Position numbers and translations under genes: made by a program
Shown: positions 34,110 to 40,894 of the stretch, piece by piece
Numbering within the stretch: position 1 is the first letter of the stretch
How the letters are laid out: each line of letters opens with the position of its first letter
Notes under the pieces: model-generated
What the model saw: the letters and a program-made list of their open reading frames with translations, nothing else
Told to the model about the DNA's origin: nothing
The model's database searches: none
Assembly (NCBI GenBank): GCA_036525295.1
Contig: DATDAQ010000068.1
Location: forward strand, 1-40,894
Source: VRUE01 sp036525295
Lineage (GTDB): Bacteria; Actinomycetota; Thermoleophilia; Solirubrobacterales; 70-9
Direction of reading: 5' to 3'
DNA: 40,894 nucleotides

Positions 34110-34232
34110 TGCGTCTCCTCCTCCTAGGTTTCCAGCTCGGCCCACCATAGTTCCCGATCGGCGAGCGGCGTGCAAGCGCCAGGGGACTTGATTGCTGGGA
34201 GAATCGGCGAGCCAACCCCTAGGAGGTCCCGC

Positions 34233-34634
34233 ATGGCCGAGTTCCCCGCACCCGATGAAGGGATTGTGCTGACCCACTTCATCGTCTCCGCCGACGTCGA
34301 GCGCTCGCGCCGCTTCTACGCCGACGTGCTCGGTGGCGAGACCGTCCGCACCGGCGAGCCGTCATGCGTGGCGCTTGCCAACAGCTGGATCATCATCAAC
34401 GTGGGCGGTGGCCCCACCGAGGACAAGCCGACCGTCACGCTTGAGGCGCCCACCGACCCCGATCGCATCAGCAGCTTCCTCAACATCCGCGTCGCAGACA
34501 TCGAAGCTGTCTACGCGGAGTGGAGCGCCCGGGGGGCCGAGTTCCTGGCGCCTCCGGAAGAGCGCAAGACCGAGTTCCGCTGCTACATGCGCGATCCGGA
34601 CGGCCACCTGATCGAGGTCGGCCAGAAAATCTGA
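34233..34634 (+). CDS. VOC-family (glyoxalase-like) protein
   Basis: The 133-residue protein shows the VOC pattern: LTHFIVSADVERSRRFYADVLGG, then beta strands, FLNIRVADIEAVYAEWSARGAEF and YMRDPDGHLIEVGQ. The histidine in LTHF and the glutamate in HLIEVGQ are candidate metal ligands. The substrate is unknown; it is not closely similar to the VOC protein at 30007-30354. The ribosome binding site AGGAGGT is near perfect, 5 nt before ATG. It stands alone, divergent from the acyl-CoA synthetase. Confidence 0.88.
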   Translation: MAEFPAPDEGIVLTHFIVSADVERSRRFYADVLGGETVRTGEPSCVALANSWIIINVGGGPTEDKPTVTLEAPTDPDRISSFLNIRVADIEAVYAEWSARGAEFLAPPEERKTEFRCYMRDPDGHLIEVGQKI

Positions 34635-34668
34635 CCCGGTTCGCTCCCGGTGGCCCGGAGCTGGCCGT

Positions 34669-35424
34669 TCAGGCGGGGCCGTGGGAGCGCAGCGGCCGCA
34701 GCCAGGCGGAGGGCAGGACCGGTGGCGCGTCGCCGGGGAAGCGGGGGACCGCACGGCGCGCCAGCCGGCCGGCGGGACGGCCGTCGATCGGCGGCCGCAG
34801 GTCCTGGAGCGTCATCGCCAGGCGCACGCTTGCCCCGATCTGGAAGTCGGCGGCGTTCAGCTCCTCGCCGTCGAGCACGCCGGCCGCGATCCACTCGTCG
34901 ACCTTCTGCAGGGCGCCGTCGAGCCCGGCGAGGTTGGCCCGGACTACCTCGTCGCTTGCCTCGTTGACGCGCACCCCCGCAGCGATGAAGGGCGGGGTGA
35001 GGCGGGCGGCGAGGCCGATTGGGACCCCCATCCTCGAGTCATCCATGTAGCTGCGGGTCGAGGCTCCGTTGGCGTGCATCGCCCAGAGCACGATCTGGCG
35101 CACCGGGTGCTGGAGCTCCTCCTCGCCCCAGCGCTCGGCCTCCTCCACCGCGGTGCGCTTCCCAGGCCCGGTGGGGAACAGCGGCGGCTCGGGTTGCACT
35201 CGGTCGAGCTCGCGTGCGATCTCGCGCGACCCCTGGACCCTGCGGCCGTCGATCGTGATCGCCGGCACGGTGTTCCTCGGGAAGCCGAGCGGTCGGCGCA
35301 GGACGACTTTCGCGAGGAAGGGGACGAGGTCTACTCGGCTGAACTCGATGCCCTTGTACTCGAGCATCGCCTGCGTCGCCATTGTCGGGTGCGACCCCGG
35401 GAGACCATAGAGCCGGACCTTCAT
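34669..35424 (-). CDS. Glutathione S-transferase-like protein
   Basis: The 251-residue protein has an N-terminal thioredoxin-like domain (KVRLYGLPGSHPTMATQAML; NTVPAI with the cis-proline; QGSREIARELD, the gamma-glutamyl-binding serine region) and a helical C-terminal domain. Actinobacteria mostly use mycothiol, so a glutathione substrate is not certain; some actinobacterial GST-like proteins have other thiols or roles. The start MKVRLYG at 35424 is 9 nt from TATGAT (minus strand), a near-consensus -10. The 34616-34668 gap to the VOC gene holds nothing visible. Confidence 0.8.
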   Translation of the reverse strand: MKVRLYGLPGSHPTMATQAMLEYKGIEFSRVDLVPFLAKVVLRRPLGFPRNTVPAITIDGRRVQGSREIARELDRVQPEPPLFPTGPGKRTAVEEAERWGEEELQHPVRQIVLWAMHANGASTRSYMDDSRMGVPIGLAARLTPPFIAAGVRVNEASDEVVRANLAGLDGALQKVDEWIAAGVLDGEELNAADFQIGASVRLAMTLQDLRPPIDGRPAGRLARRAVPRFPGDAPPVLPSAWLRPLRSHGPA

Positions 35425-35433
35425 TGCCGGCCG

Positions 35434-35439
35434 ATCATA
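35434..35439 (-). promoter_or_regulatory. Predicted -10 of the GST-like gene
   Basis: TATGAT on the minus strand is 9 nt from ATG 35424. It is the best -10 match in the window. It lies just after the nuoN stop codon. Confidence 0.6.
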
Positions 35440-35455
35440 TTTACCCGCTGAACTC

Positions 35456-36958
35456 CTAGCGCCCAAAAAGCGAGAGGCCCGCGTGCTGGGCGAACTCGAC
35501 CAGCGGCTGGGGGACGACGCCGAAGAAGACGACCGCGGCGGCGGCGAGCAGGGCGGGCGCGACGAGGTAGATGCGTCGGCCCGCTTCGGGGTCGACCGGG
35601 TCAGCTTCGGGAGAGGCGCCGGCGATCGCGGGCGTCGCCCCGGATGTCTTGCTCTCCGGGCGCATCCACATCGCCGCCACTACCCTCAGGTAGTAGGCGA
35701 GCGAGATCATTGTGCCGACGGCGATGAAGACTGCGAGCCAGGTGTAGTCGCCTTCGACCAGGGCCTCGATCAGGTAGAGCTTGCCGATGAAGCCGACCGT
35801 CGCCGGCAGCCCGGCGAGGCCGAGCATCGAGATCGTCAGCGGCCAGGCGAGCTGGGGCCGCTCGGCGCCCAGGCCCTGTACAGCGCGGATGTCGTCGCCG
35901 TAGGGGGTCTCGCGCTCGCGGGCGACGATCACGGCGAAGGCGGCGAGGTTCATGAAGGCGTAGCCGGCGAGGTAGAAGACGAGCGCGGCGACGCCGGCGC
36001 TGTCGGCGACGACGAGGCCGCCGAGGATGTAGCCGGCCTGGGCGACGCCGGAGTAGCCGAGCAGGCGCTTGAGCGAGTCCTGCCTGAGCGCACCGACGTT
36101 GCCGACGACGATCGAGATCGCGGCGAGCACGGCGAGCGCCGGCTGCCACTCACTCGCCTCGACGTTGAGGGCGACGAGAAAGAAGCGGACGAAGACGGCG
36201 AAGGCCGCCGCCTTGGTCGCCACCGCCATGAATGCGGTGATCGGGGTCGGAGCGCCCTCGTAGACGTCCGGCGTCCACTGGTGGAAGGGGGCGACCGAGG
36301 TCTTGAAGGCGAGCCCGACCGCGGTGAGGCCGATGCCGACGAGGATCAGGGCGTCGTTGGCCGGCCTGCTGACTATGCCTTCGGCGATCCCCTCGAAGCC
36401 GGTCGAGCCGGAGCCGCCGTAGAGGAAGGCCATCCCGTAGAGCAGGGTCGCCGAGCCGAGCGAGCCGACGATCAGGTACTTCAGCCCCGACTCGAGCGAG
36501 CGCTCGCGGCGCATGTTGGCGGCGCAGAGGATGTAGAGCGGGATCGAGAGCGTCTCGATCGCGACGAAGAAGGAGACCAGGTTCTGGGCCTGCGCCAGCA
36601 GGACCATCCCCAGCACCGAGCCGAGCAGCAGCGCGTGGTACTCGCTCGAGCCGACCTCCTCGGCGGCCGGCTCGCGGATCGAGAAGAGGACCGCGAAGGA
36701 GGCGGTGAGGATCGCGATCAGCGAGATCGAGATCGCGAGGTCGTCGAGGCGCAGAGCGCCGGCGACGAGGCTGGTCGAGTCCCCCCACTGCCAGATCAGC
36801 AGGCCGGCCGTCGTCGCCAGGGTGAGCAGCGTCAGCGCCGGCGCCGTCCGGCGCAGCGGCTTGAAGACCGCTGTGAGCAGGACGACGCAGAGGCCGACGG
36901 TCAGCGCCAGGACCGGCGAGAGCGCGGCGTAGTCGATGTGAGGGGCGTGGAAGTTCAC
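35456..36958 (-). CDS. nuoN: NADH-quinone oxidoreductase subunit N
   Basis: The 500-residue membrane subunit of complex I belongs to the antiporter-like subunits that pump protons. Seen: the N-terminal helices (LSPVLALTVGLCVVLLTAVF), LLAQAQNLVSFFVAIETLSIPLYILCA with the conserved glutamate and lysine-containing loop region, FKTSVAPFHQWTPDVYEGAP, SLKRLLGYSGVAQAGYILGG, and LAGLPATVGFIGKLYL. GTG 36958 overlaps the nuoM stop codon as GTGA. The longer open frame beyond it runs through a palindrome in nuoM and is spurious. It is the last gene of the operon. Confidence 0.96.
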   Translation of the reverse strand: MNFHAPHIDYAALSPVLALTVGLCVVLLTAVFKPLRRTAPALTLLTLATTAGLLIWQWGDSTSLVAGALRLDDLAISISLIAILTASFAVLFSIREPAAEEVGSSEYHALLLGSVLGMVLLAQAQNLVSFFVAIETLSIPLYILCAANMRRERSLESGLKYLIVGSLGSATLLYGMAFLYGGSGSTGFEGIAEGIVSRPANDALILVGIGLTAVGLAFKTSVAPFHQWTPDVYEGAPTPITAFMAVATKAAAFAVFVRFFLVALNVEASEWQPALAVLAAISIVVGNVGALRQDSLKRLLGYSGVAQAGYILGGLVVADSAGVAALVFYLAGYAFMNLAAFAVIVARERETPYGDDIRAVQGLGAERPQLAWPLTISMLGLAGLPATVGFIGKLYLIEALVEGDYTWLAVFIAVGTMISLAYYLRVVAAMWMRPESKTSGATPAIAGASPEADPVDPEAGRRIYLVAPALLAAAAVVFFGVVPQPLVEFAQHAGLSLFGR

Positions 36959-38556
36959 TGTTCCGTTGTTTCCTGGTGGGGATGGGCCGTCGGGGGGGTC
37001 TCCCAAAACGCGGGTTCGCGCAGCTGAGGGGTTGTCACCCCAGTGGGCCAGGGGCGCGACCCGCTGAGTGTTTTGGGAGACCCCCCCGACGGCCCTTTCA
37101 CCGCCGCGACAGCCTGTGACACCGAGCCCTCGGTCCGACTCAGGATCAGCTGGGGGTACAGCGCCAACCCCAGGATGCAGAGGACGAGGGGCACCAGCAC
37201 GATGCCGTCTCGCCAATTGATCTCACGAGATTCCAGTCCTTCCGGCAGGCGGTTGTGCATCGTGCGCTGGTAGAGGCGCAGGGCGTAGTAAGCGCTCATC
37301 GCAACACCGGTGATCGCGACGATGGCGAAGACGATCTTCGAGTCGAAGAGGCCGTTGAGGATGTAGAACTCGCCGACGAAGTTGGCGGAGCCGGGCATCG
37401 CCAGCGTGGCGAGAGTGACGATCAGGAAGAGAGCCGCCAGTACTGGGGCTTTCATTGCCATGCCGCCCATCTCGCGCAGGTCCTCCGTGCCGGAGCGCTC
37501 GGCGAGCAGGGCGACGATCACGAAGAGCGGCGCGACGACCAGACCGTGGTTGACCATCTGCAGCACCGCCCCGTCGGCCCCGTCGGCGGAGAGCGCGAAG
37601 ATGCCGGCGGTGATGAAGCCGAGCTGCGCGACCGAGGAGTAGCCGGCGACGAGCCGGACGTTGGTCTGGGTGAAGGCCATCACCGAGCCGTAGAGGATCG
37701 AGGCCAGGGCGATCACCAGGACGACCTCCTGGAATTCCACGGTGGCGTCGGGGAAGAGCGGCAGGACGACGCGCAGGAAGCCGTAGGCGCCGACCTTTGC
37801 CAGGACCCCGGAGAAGACAGCCAGCACCGGCAGCGGCGCCGCCCGGTAGGCGTCGGGCATCCAGCCGTGCAGGAGGAAGGCCGGCATCTTGACCAGGAAG
37901 GCGGCGGCGAAGAACCAGAAGATCCAGCGCTGGCTGCCCTCGGCCAGCGGCTGCTGGGCGAGCTCGGCGATCGAGAAGGTGATCTGGCCGCCGTCGCTGG
38001 CGATGATCGCGGTGGCGATCGCCGCGACCAGCATCAAGAGCGAGCCGATCAGCGTGTAGACGATCATCTTCAGTGTCGCCGCCGCTGCCGTCGGCCCGTC
38101 CTCGCGGTCGCTTCCCCAGGCGCCGAAGAGGAAGTAGAACGGCACCAGCATCAGGTCGAAGAAGAGGACGAAGAGGAGCAGGTCCTGAGCGAGGAAGGCG
38201 CCCAGGGTCGCCGTCTCGCCGAGCAGCATCATCAGGAAGAAGAGGTGGGGGCGCTCCTGCTCGCGGAAGGCGGCGAAGGCCGTCCCGGCCGTCCAGAGCA
38301 CCGTCGTCAGCGCGATCAGGAAGAGGTTGAGCCCGTCGACGCCGAGGCTGTAGTCGACGCCGAGGCCAGGGATCCAGTTGACGTCGACGGTGTCCTGCAG
38401 TCCCGAGGCGCCGGAGTCGAAGCCGGCGAGCAGGGCGATCGCGAGGCCCAGCGTCACGGCGGTCCCCAGCGTCGCCCACCAGCCGGCGAGGCGGCGTGGC
38501 ACGAAGAGGCCGAGGAGGCCGAAGACGAGCGGTGTCCAGAGCAGTGAGTTGGTCAT
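36955..38556 (-). CDS. nuoM: NADH-quinone oxidoreductase subunit M with palindrome-encoded tail
   Basis: The 533-residue proton-pumping subunit of complex I has the family signatures: VDGLNLFLIALTTVLW, VKMPAFLLHGWMPDAYRAAP, SGVLAKVGAYGFLRVVLPLF and VRLVAGYSSVAQLGFI, with the conserved lysines. In helix five the usual glutamate (E144 in E. coli numbering) appears as aspartate (FFDLMLVPFYFLFG). The conserved part ends near residue 487. The following 45 residues (GPSGGSPKTL and onward) are Pro/Ser/Thr-rich, not expected in the family, and are encoded almost wholly by a 26-bp-arm palindrome. ATG 38556 overlaps the nuoL stop (ATGA). Confidence 0.95.
   Translation of the reverse strand: MTNSLLWTPLVFGLLGLFVPRRLAGWWATLGTAVTLGLAIALLAGFDSGASGLQDTVDVNWIPGLGVDYSLGVDGLNLFLIALTTVLWTAGTAFAAFREQERPHLFFLMMLLGETATLGAFLAQDLLLFVLFFDLMLVPFYFLFGAWGSDREDGPTAAAATLKMIVYTLIGSLLMLVAAIATAIIASDGGQITFSIAELAQQPLAEGSQRWIFWFFAAAFLVKMPAFLLHGWMPDAYRAAPLPVLAVFSGVLAKVGAYGFLRVVLPLFPDATVEFQEVVLVIALASILYGSVMAFTQTNVRLVAGYSSVAQLGFITAGIFALSADGADGAVLQMVNHGLVVAPLFVIVALLAERSGTEDLREMGGMAMKAPVLAALFLIVTLATLAMPGSANFVGEFYILNGLFDSKIVFAIVAITGVAMSAYYALRLYQRTMHNRLPEGLESREINWRDGIVLVPLVLCILGLALYPQLILSRTEGSVSQAVAAVKGPSGGSPKTLSGSRPWPTGVTTPQLREPAFWETPPTAHPHQETTEQ
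36984..37095. repeat. Long perfect palindrome (26-bp arms) in the 3' end of nuoM
   Basis: Perfect 26-nt arms at 36984-37009 and 37070-37095 enclose a 60-nt loop with its own stems. GCGGGTTCGCGC pairs with GCGCGACCCGC apart from one bulge, and GGGG TTGTCA CCCC forms a small hairpin. It encodes about residues 488-525 of NuoM, just before the stop. Confidence 0.9.
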
Positions 38557-40562
38557 GAGCTACTCAGCAGGAAGTAGAGGGCAAGCCCGGCGAAGCCGGC
38601 GATCAGGAGCAGCGCATAGCTGCGCACGAAGCCGCTCTGCACGAGGCGGACGACGCGGCCGCCCGCGCCGACGACGTCCTCGGTGCCGCTGACGAGCCCG
38701 TCGACGACCACCCGCTCGAAGGTGCGATCGGCGAAGCGGCCAATCGCCAGCGCCGGGCGCACGATCAGGAAGTCGATCGCCTCGTCGAAGTACCACTTGT
38801 TGACGGCGAGCAGGTAGACGGGGCGCAGGCGCTGGCGGAAGAGGCCCGGCAGCTCCGGCCTCCGCACCCAGAGCAGGTAGGCGGTGGCGATGCCGAGCAG
38901 CGAGATGACGCCGCCGATCGCCAGGCCGCGCCACTCGGCGCCGACGCTCGGGTGGATGTGGCTCAGCTCCGAGTTGGCGAAGACCGGCTCGAGCCAGGAG
39001 AAGAGCACGTCGGTGACGCCGGGGACCTGGATCAGCCCTGAGAAGAGAGCGCCGAAGGCGAGCACGGCCATCGCCACCGCCATCGGCGTGGATTGCTCGG
39101 CGATGTGGTGGTGGGCGCCGGGGAAGCCGACATCGGGGTCCTCGAGCTCTTCGTTCGCCGGGTTGATCGGATCGCCGTGGTGCAGGTGCCCGGTCTCGAT
39201 CAGCTCCTGTGCCTCGGGGCAAGGTCTGCCGGGCAGCACGCGGAAGATCAGCCGGAAGGTGTAGATCGCGGTGAGGAAGGCGCCGACGTAGCCGCCGATC
39301 GCCATCCAGTGGTACATCCCGCCACGCGCCTCGGCGTAGGCGAGGATCGAGTCCTTGGAGAAGAAGCCCGAGGTGAGCGGGAAGGCGGCCAGCGCCAGGC
39401 CGCCGATCAAGAGCATCAACGAGGTGAAGCGCATCGCCTTCCAGAAGCCGCTCATCCGGTCGATGTCCTGGCGGTTGGCCATCGCCGAGATGATCGAGCC
39501 GGCCGCCATGAAGAGCAGCGCCTTGAAGAAGGCATGGGTCATCAGGTGGAACATGCCGGCGCTGAAGGCGCCGATCGAGACGCCCATGATCATGTAGCCG
39601 ATCTGGCTCATCGTCGAGTAGGCGATCGCCCGCTTCAGGTCGGTCATCGCGATCGCGATCGTGCCGGCGACCAGCAGCGTCGCCAGGCCGGTGAAGGCGG
39701 CGATGTCGGCGGCGGTCGGCGCGAGGTCGAAGAGGACGTGGGTGCGGGCGATCAGGTAGACGCCGGCGGTCACCATCGTCGCCGCGTGGATCAGCGAGGA
39801 GACCGGCGTCGGGCCCTCCATCGCGTCCGGCAGCCAGGTGTGGAACGGCAGCTGCGCCGACTTGGCGAAGGCGCCGACGAGCAGCAGCAGGCAGATCGCC
39901 ACGATCGTCCACTCGTTGGTGCTGAAGACCTGCGGTGCCTTGGCGAAGACCGCCTCGTAGTCGAACGTCCCCAGTTCGCGGAAGATCAGGAAGGCGGCGA
40001 GGACGAGGCCGATGTCGCCGACGACGTTGATCACGAAGGCCTTCATCCCGGCCTTGGTCGCCGTCGTGCGCCGGTACCAGAAGCTGATCAGCGCGTAGGA
40101 GGCGAAGCCGACGAAGGCCCAGCCGACGATCAGCAGGACGAAGTTGCCGGCGAGGACCAGCAGCAGCATCGAGAAGACGAAGAAGTTGAGGTAGCTGAAG
40201 AAGCGGTGGTAGCCCTCGTCGGACTGCATGTAGCCGAACGAGTAGAGGTGGATCAGGGTCGAGACCCCGGTGACGACCAGGACCATGAAGACCGAGAGCG
40301 GGTCGACGAAGATGCCGAGCTTGATGTCGAGCCCGGCGACCGATGCGTAGTCCCAAAGCGAGGAGGCGTGGTGGCGCGCCTCGGGGTCTTCGCCGAGCAG
40401 GCTGACGAGCGCGGCGACCCCGCAGGCGAAGGCGAGCCCGATCGCAGCCGTGCCGATGATGCCGGCGGCCTTGGCGGGGATCGCCTTGAAGCCGAGCGCG
40501 ATCGCGATCGAGCCGACCAGCGGGAAGAGCAGGACCAGCCAGGCCCAGGCCGTCGCGCTCAT
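38553..40562 (-). CDS. nuoL: NADH-quinone oxidoreductase subunit L
   Basis: The 669-residue subunit is the distal proton pump of complex I. Seen: the N-terminal helices (SATAWAWLVLLFPLVGSIAI), LSVFMVLVVTGVSTLIHLYS, GYMQSDEGYHRFFSYLNFFV, FVGFASYALISFWYRR, AKSAQLPFHTWLPDAMEGPT with the conserved lysine and histidine, LKRAIAYSTMSQIGYMIMGV, and a long C-terminal region with further helices and the lateral-helix part. The histidine-rich loop EELEDPDVGFPGAHHHIAEQ is in the expected place for actinobacterial members. ATG overlaps the nuoK stop codon as ATGA. Confidence 0.97.
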   Translation of the reverse strand: MSATAWAWLVLLFPLVGSIAIALGFKAIPAKAAGIIGTAAIGLAFACGVAALVSLLGEDPEARHHASSLWDYASVAGLDIKLGIFVDPLSVFMVLVVTGVSTLIHLYSFGYMQSDEGYHRFFSYLNFFVFSMLLLVLAGNFVLLIVGWAFVGFASYALISFWYRRTTATKAGMKAFVINVVGDIGLVLAAFLIFRELGTFDYEAVFAKAPQVFSTNEWTIVAICLLLLVGAFAKSAQLPFHTWLPDAMEGPTPVSSLIHAATMVTAGVYLIARTHVLFDLAPTAADIAAFTGLATLLVAGTIAIAMTDLKRAIAYSTMSQIGYMIMGVSIGAFSAGMFHLMTHAFFKALLFMAAGSIISAMANRQDIDRMSGFWKAMRFTSLMLLIGGLALAAFPLTSGFFSKDSILAYAEARGGMYHWMAIGGYVGAFLTAIYTFRLIFRVLPGRPCPEAQELIETGHLHHGDPINPANEELEDPDVGFPGAHHHIAEQSTPMAVAMAVLAFGALFSGLIQVPGVTDVLFSWLEPVFANSELSHIHPSVGAEWRGLAIGGVISLLGIATAYLLWVRRPELPGLFRQRLRPVYLLAVNKWYFDEAIDFLIVRPALAIGRFADRTFERVVVDGLVSGTEDVVGAGGRVVRLVQSGFVRSYALLLIAGFAGLALYFLLSSS

Positions 40563-40858
40563 CCGCGCAGCTCCGTCAGCTCGTCGACGTCAAGCGGCAG
40601 CTTGCGCCTGAAGATCGCCACGATCAGGCCCAGGCCGATGACCACCTCGCAGGCAGCCACCACCATCACGACGATCGCGAAGACCTGCCCCTCCTGGTTG
40701 CCGACCATCCTGCTGAATGCCACCAGGGCAAGGTTCCCTGCGTTCAACATCAGCTCGAGACAAAGAAGGATGACGATCGGGCTGCGCCTCAGCAGGATCC
40801 CCATCGCTCCCACCGCGAACAGCAGGCTCGAGAGCACGATGTACCACTCGATGTTCAC
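40559..40858 (-). CDS. nuoK: NADH-quinone oxidoreductase subunit K
   Basis: The 99-residue subunit has three helices. The glutamates characteristic of NuoK lie in the membrane: LLCLELMLNAGNLALVAF and VVMVVAACEVVIGLGLIVAIF. It begins NIEWYIVLSSLLFAVGAMG and the start codon GTG overlaps the nuoJ stop as GTGA. It forms part of the proton channel between the quinone site and the antiporter subunits. Confidence 0.96.
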   Translation of the reverse strand: MNIEWYIVLSSLLFAVGAMGILLRRSPIVILLCLELMLNAGNLALVAFSRMVGNQEGQVFAIVVMVVAACEVVIGLGLIVAIFRRKLPLDVDELTELRG

Positions 40859-40894
40859 GAGGCGGCTCCGGTGGGCGCGGCGGGACCGGCCTCG
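40855..40894 (-). CDS. nuoJ: NADH-quinone oxidoreductase subunit J, C-terminal end only
   Basis: Twelve codons and a stop (EAGPAAPTGAAS) are visible at the edge of the window, in frame to overlap nuoK as GTGA. The assignment comes from the fixed nuoJ-K order of complex I operons and from the Ala/Pro-rich tail, not from a domain. Confidence 0.7.
   Translation of the reverse strand, partial: EAGPAAPTGAAS

Noticed and set aside
32323..34215. Second-frame 630-residue ORF overlapping the acyl-CoA synthetase
   Set aside because: Same strand, other frame; Arg/Gly/Ala-rich with no domain, whereas the true frame has all ligase motifs.
36959..37216. Extended start of nuoN at 37216
   Set aside because: The extension crosses the nuoM-internal palindrome and overlaps nuoM by 260 bases; GTG 36958 gives the usual 4-base overlap and the normal N-terminus.

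Overview
The window is a stretch of a high-G+C bacterial chromosome. It is densely packed, with short or overlapping gene junctions and no phage, IS element, CRISPR array, rRNA or tRNA that I can see. The gene content suggests an actinobacterium. The clues are a Kgd-type fused 2-oxoglutarate dehydrogenase, a decaprenyl-phosphate phosphoribosyltransferase (cell-wall arabinan precursor), an AcrA1-like double SDR, many start codons with no leader, and secreted decapeptide-repeat proteins with an LTYANVMS-type N-terminus. A deep-branching class such as Thermoleophilia (Solirubrobacterales and relatives) is my best inference; no marker gene in the window proves it.

Layout. 84-12.1 kb: lipoylated fused kgd, divergent from a two-domain SDR; an alkyl-DHAP-synthase-like FAD enzyme; a UbiA-family prenyltransferase; two small unknown genes; citrate synthase (gltA) and a PfkB kinase. 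12.2-17.4 kb: quinone oxidoreductase and DEAD-box helicase (overlapping pair), a receiver-only response regulator with its histidine kinase, and an ACAD10/11-type phosphotransferase. 17.5-20 kb: three tandem paralogous repeat proteins, each with its own ribosome binding site, separated by hairpins. 20-25.9 kb: acyl-CoA dehydrogenase, RibD-C reductase, sulfotransferase, flippase-like membrane protein, a Phd/VapC-type toxin-antitoxin pair and a prepilin-like protein. 26-35.4 kb: zinc-ribbon protein, CBS protein, membrane protein, tandem-domain ThyX, nitrilase, two VOC proteins, an AEC-family carrier, acyl-CoA synthetase and a GST-like protein. 35.4-40.9 kb: the 3' half of a nuo operon (nuoJ end, K, L, M, N), every junction a 4-base overlap.

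Metabolically the window combines TCA-cycle genes (kgd, gltA), acyl-CoA and lipid genes (acyl-CoA synthetase, acyl-CoA dehydrogenase, phosphotransferase, SDR fusion, alkyl-DHAP-synthase-like protein) and respiratory complex I.

Two patterns cut across the gene list. First, at least nine long hairpin-forming elements are scattered through the window, mostly at gene 3' ends or in tolerant coding segments (a linker, C-terminal tails, a loop insertion). They fall into at least three sequence groups. In the clearest group two copies share a nearly identical 49-nt core, while the 23-bp arms differ at seven positions and stay paired. Second, many genes have a TANNNT -10-like hexamer 6-10 nt before the start codon, which predicts leaderless mRNAs. 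Two divergent gene pairs share one symmetrical TANNNTA element. The palindromic elements are the best candidate here for an undescribed system.
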